Positions 10,297-19,086 of a DNA stretch of 64,000 bases are shown one piece after another; the first letter of the stretch is position 1, and every line of letters starts with the position of its first letter. Below the pieces are notes generated by a model. That model was not told where the DNA came from and did no database searches. It worked only from the letters and a program-made list of their open reading frames with translations. The position numbers and the translations under genes are program-made. Origin of the DNA: Candidozyma auris (Eukaryota > Ascomycota > Pichiomycetes > Serinales > Metschnikowiaceae); the NCBI RefSeq assembly GCF_003013715.1, contig NC_072812.1, forward strand, positions 1,240,001 through 1,304,000, given 5' to 3'.

Positions 10297-10303
10297 TATA
10301 AAA
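10297..10303 (+). promoter_or_regulatory. TATA box (TATAAAA) of the small wall-protein gene
   Basis: TATAAAA lies 74-80 bp upstream of the start at 10377, a plausible TATA position for a regulated surface-protein gene. A CACGTG follows at 10316-10321. Confidence 0.55.
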
Positions 10304-10315
10304 CCTTCTGCGTTT

Positions 10316-10321
10316 CACGTG
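10316..10321. promoter_or_regulatory. CACGTG box upstream of the small wall-protein gene
   Basis: The core within TTCACGTGTG lies 56 bp upstream of the start at 10377, just downstream of the TATA box. Confidence 0.4.
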
Positions 10322-10376
10322 TGTGTTTCAGCTGAACATCACTGACCACATACTCTCATTAAACTCACTGTCCCGA

Positions 10377-10889
10377 ATGCTTAGAACTACACTCGTTTCA
10401 ACTTTGTCCCTTCTTACATTGTGGGGTTCAGTCAAAGCGGCTGATACAACTGTCACGAGCACAACTACCTACGATGTTATTGCAAGAATTCCAGTGACTG
10501 AGTATGTCTGGACGAACTCTGCAGGTTCCCTCACATCCACTCAGATCACCGGTACTGCCACTTACGTTCCAGCTTACGAAACTGATTTGTCTTCCACTGT
10601 GACAAGTTCAACTGAGCCACCTCAAGTCACATCTAGCGTCCCACATGAAGAGTCAGCCTCCTTCTCCTCCGCTCAGATTGATTCTTCTCTTTCTGTGGCA
10701 TCTGTTACTGACCTGTCTACTGCTCCATCTGTGACTAGTGGCCCTGTGGTGTCCCAATCTCCAATCCCATCTGGTCATTACTTCTCCACAGGATCTTCTA
10801 CTCTCACAACTACTTTGAAAGATGGAAGCTCTGCTGTTATTGAGTATGCCATTTTGTACACCAACGTGTGCACAGCATCCGACTACTAG
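10377..10889 (+). CDS. Small Ser/Thr-rich secreted cell-wall-type protein
   Basis: The ATG at 10377 yields 170 residues beginning with a signal peptide (MLRTTLV, a Leu/Ser core, then VKAAD). An upstream in-frame ATG at 10323 would hide the signal sequence. The mature protein starts with a Thr/Val-rich segment, continues through a Ser/Thr-rich O-glycosylation stalk and ends with an ordered segment finishing in NVCTASDY. There is no hydrophobic tail, so a GPI anchor is unlikely; it may be secreted or otherwise wall-attached. No named homologue is recognised. Confidence 0.72.
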   Translation: MLRTTLVSTLSLLTLWGSVKAADTTVTSTTTYDVIARIPVTEYVWTNSAGSLTSTQITGTATYVPAYETDLSSTVTSSTEPPQVTSSVPHEESASFSSAQIDSSLSVASVTDLSTAPSVTSGPVVSQSPIPSGHYFSTGSSTLTTTLKDGSSAVIEYAILYTNVCTASDY

Positions 10890-11023
10890 ACTTTTCATCC
10901 TTCCTCGGTTCCTGACTAATTTCCTGTACTATTTGACAAACTACACTTTTGATCAATGATATGATGATGCTGAAAACAAATATTTGTAGTATAAACTGTC
11001 GTAAATATCAAATCATGGTTAAA

Positions 11024-11854
11024 TCACCATCTTCCTCCCTGGTTTCCGCCGTAGCCTCCTTGATTACCGTAGCCACCTTGGTTATCGTAGCCACCCTGGT
11101 TACCACCATATCTTCCCAGGTTTCCTCCGTAGCCACCTTGGTTACCGCCCTGACTGTTGTAGCCCCAGGAGTTGTCATCGTTGTTGTCATTGAATCTGCC
11201 ACCGCCCAGTTGATGGCCAGAGTTGTGACCACCATAACTTCCGCCTTGGTTATTGTAGCCACCACCTTGGTTTCCGTATCCTTCGTTGTTATTATGAGAG
11301 GTACCGTGCTTGCCTTCACCACTAAAAGCACCCATCACGCTATCAAGAAGACCACCAGAGGATGCGTGGTTGCCAGAACCCTGGTTATCGTATCTACCTT
11401 CATTACCGTAGTTACCATTGCCTCCGTAGTTTCCGCCTTGGTTGTGGCCATAGTTTCCACCTTGGCTGCTGTGATTGCTACCACCACCTCCAAGCATGCT
11501 AGCAAGACCGCCAAGGCCGCCGCCGCTGCTTTGATGGTTTTGGTGATTTTGGTTGCTGTTTCCTCCTCCGAGCATCGAGGCCAAACCACCAAGTCCACCA
11601 CCACTGCCAGAGTCGTGTTGCTGTTGACCGCCCTTTCCTGACAACATCTGCCCAATCTTGTTGCCGATCATGTCTTCCATTCCACCACCATGCTTAGAGT
11701 GGCCACCCATGGCACCGCTAATTGCAGAAGAAAGGAGAGAACGGTCCCCACCTTCTTCGCCGCCGCGCTGGGAATCGCCTTGGTTGCTGCTTTGGTAATT
11801 GTTATCGGATCTTTCTCCCTGTTGGCCAGAGCTGTAGAATTCGTTTGCAGACAT
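11024..11854 (-). CDS. Gly/Asn/Gln-rich prion-like protein
   Basis: A 276-residue protein starting at a clear ATG. It begins MSANEFYSSGQQGE, contains two copies of GGGLGGLASMLGGG, and ends in a long array of imperfect GGYGGNQ and NQGGY repeats. The helical islands LLSSAISGAMGG and LLDSVMGAFSG break the low-complexity sequence. The composition resembles yeast prion-like and stress-granule proteins and plant glycine-rich proteins, but there is no RNA-binding domain and no signal peptide. Function is unknown. The opposite strand also has an open frame caused by the repeat composition; I consider the minus frame real because of its start, Gly/Asn/Gln bias and internal duplication. Confidence 0.72.
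   Translation of the reverse strand: MSANEFYSSGQQGERSDNNYQSSNQGDSQRGGEEGGDRSLLSSAISGAMGGHSKHGGGMEDMIGNKIGQMLSGKGGQQQHDSGSGGGLGGLASMLGGGNSNQNHQNHQSSGGGLGGLASMLGGGGSNHSSQGGNYGHNQGGNYGGNGNYGNEGRYDNQGSGNHASSGGLLDSVMGAFSGEGKHGTSHNNNEGYGNQGGGYNNQGGSYGGHNSGHQLGGGRFNDNNDDNSWGYNSQGGNQGGYGGNLGRYGGNQGGYDNQGGYGNQGGYGGNQGGRW
11030..11480. repeat. Degenerate tandem repeats encoding GGYGGNQ-type units
   Basis: Imperfect 9-21 bp units rich in GGTTACCGCC/GTAGCCACC-like sequence on the plus strand encode Tyr-Gly-Gly-Asn-Gln motifs on the minus strand. Such tracts are prone to length change by slippage or recombination. Confidence 0.6.
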
Positions 11855-12912
11855 TGGTGCTAGTTTGAAGAAGAAAGGAGTACACTGATGAACGCTCAGG
11901 CACGACGCAGATGAACATTCTACGCCGACAAATAATGCGCAACGATTTACTTCTCCCCGCGGTCATGTGAAGCCCATTTGGACCGAAGCAGCGAGGGAAG
12001 TATAATTGTATTACCTGTTAAATGTTGCTCATACAAAGACACGGTCTGGAGCTTCACTATCTTCGAGAACTCAGTTCAGATGGGACTCTCTTCGTCCTTT
12101 TTACGGTGTATTGTACTGTTCACGGCGCGGCTGTGCACTGGCTGCAAAAGACTCGCGGTGACCCAGCGTAATTGCTGGCACCTATAAGTACACAACCTGG
12201 TATAATTCGAATACAATCCTCGAAAGAGTGCCTAGTAAACCTAGAACTTTAAATCACATTCTCAGAGGCTTGAGGTATTGTTATTTCAAATCTCGTGGTG
12301 CAAGTCGACTCTGCCTGACCATATTTCATAAGCTTCATGGGCGTTACTGCGAGTATCTGACCTATTATGACTAGTACAGTACATCAACCAGAAGGATCCT
12401 ACGTGACCTTGCCAACAAAAAGCAAGTTCAAATCTCAAGGTCTCGTTTTGACATGGCTTTATTCTTGATCATCTATTTTTCGCTGACCGAAAAAGCTCAA
12501 CGTGCCTTAGATGAACTTGAACAGAGAGGCTGTTCTTTCTTTTTTTTTGTTGCGTTGCCGTACATACTGCGGATTTGATAGACAGAGCTCCCTCGTATTG
12601 AGATGCTACTTTACCCAAAACTTGGAGATAGTCTCAATCATACAACCTTTGTAATTCAAGACAAAAAGTCTTCCCCAAGTCCCCTATTCCCAATCCAGTA
12701 GTATTTGTTTAGGCTCCATTCATTCGACTGCGCAGTGAATTTAGGCTGGCGGCACTATCAGTAAGGGCAGTGCGAAGGATTTCCAAATTGAGCGTTTGTG
12801 TAAACACTAAGACAGAAAGACATCAACAGAACTAATAAACCTTCTGGCCTACGTTGGTCCCTTGCACAACTTATTTGTTCTCGCTTTACACTGTTTATTT
12901 TATGGTCAGCTT
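11855..12912. other. 1.06 kb divergent intergenic interval, no gene seen
   Basis: It lies between the prion-like gene (minus) and an unknown gene (plus). There is a T-run near 12540-12550. I see no tRNA, snoRNA or convincing protein frame. Confidence 0.45.
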
Positions 12913-13965
12913 ATGAGTTGTGAAACCAACATCTCGTTCGAGCTATCGAACATTCTCGATGACGATGATTTCCACATCAACGATTTCAGTGAAATCTCCC
13001 TCCATGCCTCGCCAGTCAAACGTTCTCCGAAGACATCTCAAGATAACTCTCCGGTCAAGCCGGCAACTTCACTTAATTCGACAAGCTATCCTGATCTCAG
13101 CCTCCTGAAGAATGAGCTATTTCAAGTCACCCATCACCTTCGATCACGAGCACATGTTGAAGGTCCAGACAAACAGCTTCGAGATGACAAGATCGAGAAG
13201 CTTCTTGATGATCTTGAAAACGAGAATAATGACTTCGAACTCGACGACCAGCTCCGAACGAGAGTCTTCAGGGCTCGCTTAAAGAACCAGTCCACTCCAG
13301 ATGATTTGGATTTTAGACTCGACTCATATTTACAGGACAGGCTGGTTGCACAGCTACCCAAGAGGGGCAAACGAGGTCACGACGAGAATAAAGAAAACAG
13401 TTCTGCATTACAGCCACCCAAGAAGACCAAGCTATCAGGTAAACCTAGACCGAAGAGGAGCTTATCATCCATTCCATTACTTCAACCGTTGAGCAACGTC
13501 ACAGATCTCTGTTCCAATACCCAAGCGCGTTCTCCTCAAAGGATATGTGTTCCCAGGAAGCTGGCGCCTCCACGACCTTGTCTCAAACAGCTGCAAAAGG
13601 AGCCGGTCCAGATTTACATGGTGGAATCTCTGACAGGGCTCATCAACGACGCAACCCAATTTGGCACTGAACTCAATGCATCCAACTGTGAAGGGTTCCT
13701 CATGCCCGACAATATTAATGAGATTGTACAAATCCCAACCAACGAAGTCGGACCTTCAGCGAAGAAGAAACTCGCAATCATCAAGGCACATCACAGCAAA
13801 CGGTTCACCGATGATCAAAGCGATCTAACGAAGTCAAGAAGTGGCAGTCCAGGATTCTACCTGAAGCAAGAGTTTGAGAAATATAGAGAGCTGACTCCTC
13901 CATCGCAGGTGCAAGTGCACAGGGACAAGAAGGCTGTACGCTGGGCAGACGAGTTGGAGTGGTAG
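12913..13965 (+). CDS. Unrecognised SP/TP-rich protein with C-terminal RVxF-like motif
   Basis: I use the ATG at 12913, giving 350 residues; the open frame continues upstream only through non-ATG codons. The N-terminus is acidic (ILDDDDF), followed by several Ser-Pro and Lys-Ser-Pro sites, a charged helical middle, a basic stretch (KRGKRGHDENKEN, KPRPKRS) resembling a nuclear signal, and a C-terminus ending KKAVRWADELEW. KAVRW (340-344) fits the [KR]-x-[VI]-x-[FW] PP1-docking pattern. Clustered proline-directed sites suggest a CDK substrate. No family is recognised. Confidence 0.7.
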   Translation: MSCETNISFELSNILDDDDFHINDFSEISLHASPVKRSPKTSQDNSPVKPATSLNSTSYPDLSLLKNELFQVTHHLRSRAHVEGPDKQLRDDKIEKLLDDLENENNDFELDDQLRTRVFRARLKNQSTPDDLDFRLDSYLQDRLVAQLPKRGKRGHDENKENSSALQPPKKTKLSGKPRPKRSLSSIPLLQPLSNVTDLCSNTQARSPQRICVPRKLAPPRPCLKQLQKEPVQIYMVESLTGLINDATQFGTELNASNCEGFLMPDNINEIVQIPTNEVGPSAKKKLAIIKAHHSKRFTDDQSDLTKSRSGSPGFYLKQEFEKYRELTPPSQVQVHRDKKAVRWADELEW

Positions 13966-14378
13966 TGCCGCCCAAGCTCTGCCAATTAAACTACCTCAAC
14001 GGATTTACGTGACACGATAGACAAGATGTGATTAACTTTAATAGAACCAGAGAAGCAGACTGCAGTGCTGCTTTAATATAATACCAAGTGGTGAATTACG
14101 CTACTTCAGATCAATGGCTTCCATAATCGTAAACTAATACTTCAATCTCTTCATTAGATTTTGAAAAAGATTACATCTCAGTTACTCCCTTTTCAGATAG
14201 TACGAAGGCATTCTCGTCTGGGACCTCAGCCTCACCACTCGGGCAGTTGTCTGGCGGCAGGTTTATGGCGTACGCTACAAAGTTTGCGCGCAGCTTATCG
14301 ACACGCCCAGATCTCTTATATATATAGCTGAAATAACTTTGATTTCGTAACAAACGATTACCCACACTATAATTCAAG
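13966..14378. other. Intergenic, GLTP promoter
   Basis: About 410 bp with the TATA-like run at 14318-14327. No gene is supported on either strand; the 158-codon minus-strand frame overlapping this interval is the shadow of the GLTP gene. Confidence 0.5.
14318..14327 (+). promoter_or_regulatory. TATA-like element (TATATATATA) upstream of the GLTP gene
   Basis: An alternating TA run lies 52-61 bp upstream of the start codon at 14379. The position is close for a yeast TATA box but plausible with a short leader. Confidence 0.4.
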
Positions 14379-14972
14379 ATGTCTACGTTTTTTGATGAGA
14401 TGAAGCGGTCGTTCGCTGACGTTCCCGTCACCGAATGTAGAATCGATACAGCTGCTTTCTTGGAGGCTGCCGAGTCTCTTGTGAAGCTCTTTGACTTGTT
14501 GGGCTCGTCCGCGTTTACTGTTGTCAAGAATGACATGACAGGTAACATCGATAAAATTAGAGCCAAGCTTTTGCTGGACCCAGCTGGTGCATCAACGTTG
14601 CAGGATTTGGTTTTGTCTGAAGCCCCGGGTAAGAGCAAGAAGGCCACTCAAGGACTTTTGTGGTTGTCTAGAGGATTGCAATTTACAGCCCAAGCCATGA
14701 GAGAGACGGTTGACAGCCCAGGTAAGGAGTTGACCGTGACATTCACAGATGCTTACACAAAGACATTGTCTCAGTACCACGGCATGTTGGTCAAGCCCGT
14801 GTTCAAGTTGGCCATGAAGGCGTGCCCTTACAGAAAGGACTTCTTCGAAAAGTTGGGCGCTGACCAGGAGAAGGTCAAGGAGCAGTTAGCCGCTTGGTTG
14901 CAGGCCTTGGAAAACATTGTTAAGATTATTATGGACTTCTTCGCTTCTGGTAACTACGGTAAGGGTTTGTAA
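14379..14972 (+). CDS. Glycolipid transfer protein (GLTP fold)
   Basis: A 197-residue single-domain protein covering the whole GLTP family length. Visible family residues are the sugar headgroup-binding D52 and N56 in NDMTGNIDKIR, the stacking Trp W95 in LLWLSRGLQF, and H134 in SQYHGMLVKP. It should move glucosylceramide or a similar sphingolipid between membranes from the cytosol. CTG-clade yeasts make glucosylceramide, unlike S. cerevisiae, which fits a GLTP here. Codon use is strongly biased (TTG, AAG, GCT), suggesting good expression. Residue 66 is encoded by CTG. Confidence 0.9.
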   Translation: MSTFFDEMKRSFADVPVTECRIDTAAFLEAAESLVKLFDLLGSSAFTVVKNDMTGNIDKIRAKLLLDPAGASTLQDLVLSEAPGKSKKATQGLLWLSRGLQFTAQAMRETVDSPGKELTVTFTDAYTKTLSQYHGMLVKPVFKLAMKACPYRKDFFEKLGADQEKVKEQLAAWLQALENIVKIIMDFFASGNYGKGL

Positions 14973-15082
14973 CTTTGTGGGTGTATAATTTCAAATAGAA
15001 ACACTTCATATGGCAGCGTTTCTCGCAAGCGTCTGCTCTATAATACAAATAAGCTTCAATGAATATCGTCGTTCTATGCTGC

Positions 15083-15445
15083 TTACTGTTGACCAAGACG
15101 TTTCGTCTCCTGCATCAACTCATAGAGCTGGGAAACCTGTTCTGGCGACATCTTATCTAAATCTTGCTGAGTCATCTTGCCCTGTTGCCAAGTTCCTCCA
15201 TCAATACTCCTCAAGTAGTCCTGCCATTGTGTTAAGAAGCCGATGATATGCATGGGGTTATCCGTAGTTTTGTGAGCTTTGAACTCTGATTTTACGTACT
15301 CATCTCCCAAGAATCGAAGCTCAGCTGGTAGTTTTGTTCTGTGTGCTCTCAAGATAGACCTGTAAAGCTTCAAAGGTGGCAAAAGAGGAGGGGTCTTTCT
15401 CTCTGGACGACGGGGCCTGATGTAGCGTACCAAAGACGGCCTCAT
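15083..15445 (-). CDS. SDH7: Succinate dehydrogenase assembly factor 3 (ACN9/SDH7 family)
   Basis: Starting at the ATG at 15445 the protein has 120 residues with a basic, Arg-rich N-terminus typical of mitochondrial import. It contains the LYR-type pattern [12 protein letters not shown], then [20 protein letters not shown] and a FLTQWQDYL segment characteristic of ACN9/SDHAF3. The role is maturation of the iron-sulphur subunit Sdh2 in the matrix. The frame could start 20 codons earlier at 15505, but the shorter form begins with the presequence-like region. Confidence 0.88.
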   Translation of the reverse strand: MRPSLVRYIRPRRPERKTPPLLPPLKLYRSILRAHRTKLPAELRFLGDEYVKSEFKAHKTTDNPMHIIGFLTQWQDYLRSIDGGTWQQGKMTQQDLDKMSPEQVSQLYELMQETKRLGQQ

Positions 15446-15502
15446 TGGGGTTGGTTCAGCTGAACGAATAGTAACGCACGGCTCATATAAACTGGTGTCA
15501 GT

Positions 15503-15508
15503 CACGTG
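15503..15508. promoter_or_regulatory. CACGTG box upstream of the SDHAF3 homologue
   Basis: GTCACGTG ends 63 bp upstream of the start at 15445. It would overlap the upstream part of the frame if the ATG at 15505 were used, which supports the shorter start. Confidence 0.45.
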
Positions 15509-16418
15509 TTTGTTGTAGGTTCAAAAGCAATAGAGGTAAATGTCATGATAAAGAAGAATTCTGCAAAAAAAAAAAAACTTAAGTTTGCAAATTAGACTCT
15601 ATAAGGTTCGCACCCAAAGCTCTGACTGTGTTCAACTAGTTGGTCAATTTTGTGTAAAGGAAGATGATTTTAAGTCGAGGTTTGCAAGATATTCGGTTTT
15701 TCCTCGCTTGTACCCGAAACAAGTAGAGCATTGTGAGTGATACATAAATTAAAACATCACATTATAAATCGTGGAATAAAAAGCTTATCATCCCTTCACA
15801 AACAGTCTTAATATATATAACACTGAAGTTCTGTAAATCACTACATGCGCAGAATAGCTCTAGTTGGCTTTTAAACCAGTAAATTGATGGCTTCGCTACT
15901 AAGCGCCGTGAAAATCGGAGCACTTAGGCATCCTAGCATAGGGCAAAATTGGTAGGGGATCATACAAAAATAGTACTTCCCAAACAACAGGTCTGCATCG
16001 TTCAAAAAGTTCCCCATCCCCATAGTTTTTGCTCTTTAGGGTTATATAAGGACCACTGACAAATACGGAAATAAACCTACTGCTCTAAAAATGCGCCTGC
16101 ACACAGTCTCCTCTTCGAACATACTTTTTCAGGTAGTCTTCTAAAACGCACTTATCCAAATCTAGTAATTCTCAAAATCGTGCATCTTGTTGGTTGCAAA
16201 TGGAAGGTACCCTTAAAAGGTTCGGTGGTTCCATTAAAATTGGAGAAATTTAACAGCCACTTGTTTCAAAACCTTTACTCCCTTTTTTTTTACTTCAATC
16301 TTTCATTTCGAAAGAAACTCACTTTCGTTTTCTTATCGTTTGGGTCAGAAAAGAATCAAGTCAACCTCAAGAACATCTCCCCTACCAGTTCGCTTATCCC
16401 TCTTTTGAGTAATTAATT
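15506..16418. other. 0.9 kb intergenic interval, no gene seen
   Basis: It contains an A-run (15561-15574) and a TATATAA-like sequence near 16043, about 370 bp upstream of the secreted-protein start. It is probably a long regulatory region. No RNA gene or convincing ORF is seen. Confidence 0.45.
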
Positions 16419-17987
16419 ATGAGGTTCACTTCAATTTTAACATTGGCGACGACCTTCACAGCTTCGTTTGTCGCAGCTGCCCCGGCCACTGGCTCGGCAG
16501 TCAACATCATGAAGAGAAGTGAAAATGGCGCTTCCATCATTGACTTCGAATATGTTGCCAAAGCCATGCGTGACCTCAGTGAAAGGAGCGCATCTGGCAA
16601 CGTGAATGAAGCCCAGAAACGTGATGACGAGGACTTTATTGACCAATTGGTGGTCCAGCTTCACAACTCAGACTTGCTTAACGAGTTTGTTGACCAACTC
16701 ACCAGCTCTCCCCGTTTGAAGGATGCGGTGCACGAGGGGGTTGTCAAAGCTATCGGAGACGGCAACGTTGACGATGTTGTCGTTTTCAAGGCTTTGAGGA
16801 ACAGCGGTAAGTTGCAGCAATTCTTCGAGTCTGTCCTTAATGACGAGGACTTGAACGGTGCTCTTTCCAAGGATGCTGAGAGCATCTTGACCGAAGTTCA
16901 AAAAGACGGTGATGCTGGCCGTAAGAGAGCTTTGGAGACTGCTCAACTATTCATCAAAAGATTGTATGAGGAGCTTCCTGACCGCGTTGAGAAGAGAGAC
17001 ATTCACCCAGACATTTTGGAAGCTTATGGCATGGAAAAGAGAGATCTTATCGATGCCATTGGCTCAATTGTGAGTCTGATTTTTGACTCTGGTATTATTC
17101 AGAACATCATCCGTTCCATCCTCGGTAACAAGAGCCTCATCCAGGGTGCTTTGAACTTGGTCACAAATGTTATCAAGTCTATCCCATGGGGTAACTTGTT
17201 CAACGCTATCAAGAACAGCGGAATTATCCAGAAAATCTTCCGTTGGGGCTTCAACTTCATTGTTGGTTTGTTCCAGAACGGTACTATCAGCAGAATCTTC
17301 GACACTCTTTTTGGAGCTGGAAGTGAAAGTAAGTCATTTATCAGCCGCTTGTTGACGGTCTTGGTGGACGTTGGAGGCGAGCTCTTCAAGAGTCTCGGTA
17401 ACTCCAAGGGCCTCTTGGGCGAGATTCTAAGCACCATTTTCAACGGCCTCTTCGGAGGTTCCAGCGGTAGCTCTTCCGGATCTGGTTCCTCAGGTTCTTC
17501 AGGATCAGGCTCGGGTGGTTCAGTCGGCAACTGGCTTGATAATCTCTTCGGTGGTTCCTCTGGCTCCGGTTCCTCTGGTTCCGGTTCCTCTGGTTCCGGT
17601 TCCTCTGGTTCCGGTTCTTCTGGTTCTGGTTCCTCTGGTTCCGGTTCTTCTGGTTCTGGCTCCTCTGATTCTGGATCCAGCTCTGGAGGCGGTTTCTTCG
17701 ACTCTATTTTCGATGACATTTTCGGTGGCGGCTCCTCTGGCTCCTCCGGCTCCTCTGGCTCTAGTGGATCGGGCTCTTCACCAAGCTCTGGCTCTGGCTC
17801 TGGCTCTGGTTCTGGTAATGTCTTCGTTGACCCAAAGAAGTGTTGCTGTGACCCTAAGATGATCAAGCAGAGAGCTATCAAGAGAGCATTGCACAGAAAG
17901 ATCAAGCGTTCTGTCAAGAGAGCCTTGGCCAGCAACCCAGAGATGAAGGATGACATTTTCTTGAACTACGCTTATGCTAAGGTGTAA
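16419..17987 (+). CDS. Kex2-processed secreted protein with amphipathic repeats and Ser/Gly tract
   Basis: A 522-residue protein with a signal peptide (MRFTSILTLA, cleavage near AAAP). Dibasic Kex2-type KR sites occur at about 32-33, 67-68, 169-170, 180-181, 192-193 and 207-208. Residues 210-345 form hydrophobic amphipathic segments, including two SGIIQ repeats 43 residues apart. A Ser/Gly low-complexity region follows, interrupted by GNWLDNLFGG (about 369-378) and GFFDSIFDDIFGG (425-437). The C-terminus has a CCC triplet and a polybasic segment. No GPI signal is seen. The family is not recognised; a wall or matrix component is inferred. Confidence 0.75.
   Translation: MRFTSILTLATTFTASFVAAAPATGSAVNIMKRSENGASIIDFEYVAKAMRDLSERSASGNVNEAQKRDDEDFIDQLVVQLHNSDLLNEFVDQLTSSPRLKDAVHEGVVKAIGDGNVDDVVVFKALRNSGKLQQFFESVLNDEDLNGALSKDAESILTEVQKDGDAGRKRALETAQLFIKRLYEELPDRVEKRDIHPDILEAYGMEKRDLIDAIGSIVSLIFDSGIIQNIIRSILGNKSLIQGALNLVTNVIKSIPWGNLFNAIKNSGIIQKIFRWGFNFIVGLFQNGTISRIFDTLFGAGSESKSFISRLLTVLVDVGGELFKSLGNSKGLLGEILSTIFNGLFGGSSGSSSGSGSSGSSGSGSGGSVGNWLDNLFGGSSGSGSSGSGSSGSGSSGSGSSGSGSSGSGSSGSGSSDSGSSSGGGFFDSIFDDIFGGGSSGSSGSSGSSGSGSSPSSGSGSGSGSGNVFVDPKKCCCDPKMIKQRAIKRALHRKIKRSVKRALASNPEMKDDIFLNYAYAKV
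17553..17670. repeat. 15-bp tandem repeat encoding GSSGS
   Basis: About eight near-identical copies of a GGTTCCTCTGGTTCC unit lie in the Ser/Gly part of the secreted protein. Copy number is likely to vary between strains. Confidence 0.8.
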
Positions 17988-19086
17988 AAAGACTTCGACA
18001 GGAGAAGAAGCCCCATCATTACTTTCAAACAAAAACCCGATTAACTACATCCACATTTTCCATGATTCCCTAAAAACGGAGCCTAGTCTTCATAATTTTT
18101 TGTTCTTTTTAAGTAACTTTTATTTTCAATTTTCTATATCTGGCCGAGAGCTGGATGCTCTAGCCCAGAATACATGGTTCCATGAATAAATCAAAAGTAG
18201 CAGTATTACTTGCACTAATTAAGCGGAGAGTCCCAGTATAATTGTCTTGGTGTTGCCTAGACGACACTGCACAAAGCTTATTTCGTGGCCCAATAGCCAA
18301 CTTGGGTAAAGATGTTACCATGCTCTATGAAGGTGAAGCCTCGTCTAACATTGAAGGTGTATTACCCAAAACGGTTATGGGCTGAAGAGTAACCGAATTA
18401 TTAAAAATAGTTCCAAAATAAACCATCGGACATTACACACAACCGCGACCGGCTTGTCTTTCTAGACTCAGGACTGGGGACCAAGACTAAATCTTTGGCT
18501 TAGTGAACTTCGTTTCGTTGTAGTAGGCAACTGGATAAGTCCAGTTGATCGGTAGCATTGTGGAACTAATTGTAGTGGTCGAATCTGATTCTACAATTCA
18601 CTTGTAGGGCTACCATAAGTTACGGTGTGCCTGATACATTTCCAATAGGTTGTCTCTATTTTAGCTTTTCCAGAACCGAACAACAAAGTTGTATACCAAA
18701 TTAGTAGAAGGCCATTAAACACAGAATTGCTCGATCTAGTCAACCATGCAAGTCTGGTCCTCCACCACTGTAGAACCTAATGTTTGTGCAGTCCATGGCA
18801 CACAAAATGTTCCTTCTTGGGTATATTGGCTGCGAAGAATCTTTACCCAAAGCGGTAACACAGGAACAAACTCCAACTCTACCAAAGTAGTAAGAAATGT
18901 ATGGGGACTTTATAAATCCTCCAGCCCCAAAGCCCTTGTTGGTTTCCGAACTTTTTGTTTCTCTTTCGTTTTCTTAAGCCCATCTTTTGGAATTTGACCT
19001 ACATTTTTTATTCGATTCATTTTAATTTAATTCAGTTCGCTCTTAGGGTCTTCCATTATATCCTTCCACTCGTTAATGGATAAGAA
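17988..19086. other. 1.1 kb intergenic region with repeated TACCCAA elements
   Basis: No gene is supported; an 83-codon frame at 18746-18997 has no recognisable features. The core TTGGGTA or its complement TACCCAA occurs near 18302, 18363, 18817 and 18845, and 12 bases (ATCTTTACCCAA) are shared in inverted orientation between 18302-18313 and 18839-18850. TATAAA at 18911-18916 is a plausible TATA box for the gene at 19087. Confidence 0.5.
18911..18916 (+). promoter_or_regulatory. TATA box candidate for the large GPI protein gene
   Basis: TATAAA lies 171-176 bp upstream of the start at 19087, downstream of the repeated TACCCAA elements. Confidence 0.4.

Larger units (their letters stand above)
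9660..10376. other. Intergenic promoter region, no gene seen
   Basis: Open frames of about 80 codons on both strands (9806-10086) overlap one another and show no recognisable protein. The right end carries a CACGTG box and a TATA box before the wall-protein start. Confidence 0.5.

Noticed and set aside
11000..11655. Long plus-strand frame of 230 codons rich in Val/Thr/Ala
   Set aside because: It is a shadow of the Gly/Asn/Gln-rich minus-strand gene, caused by its repeat composition.
17099..17956. 285-codon minus-strand frame rich in Pro-Glu
   Set aside because: It is the antisense of Gly/Ser repeats in the secreted-protein gene, not an independent gene.
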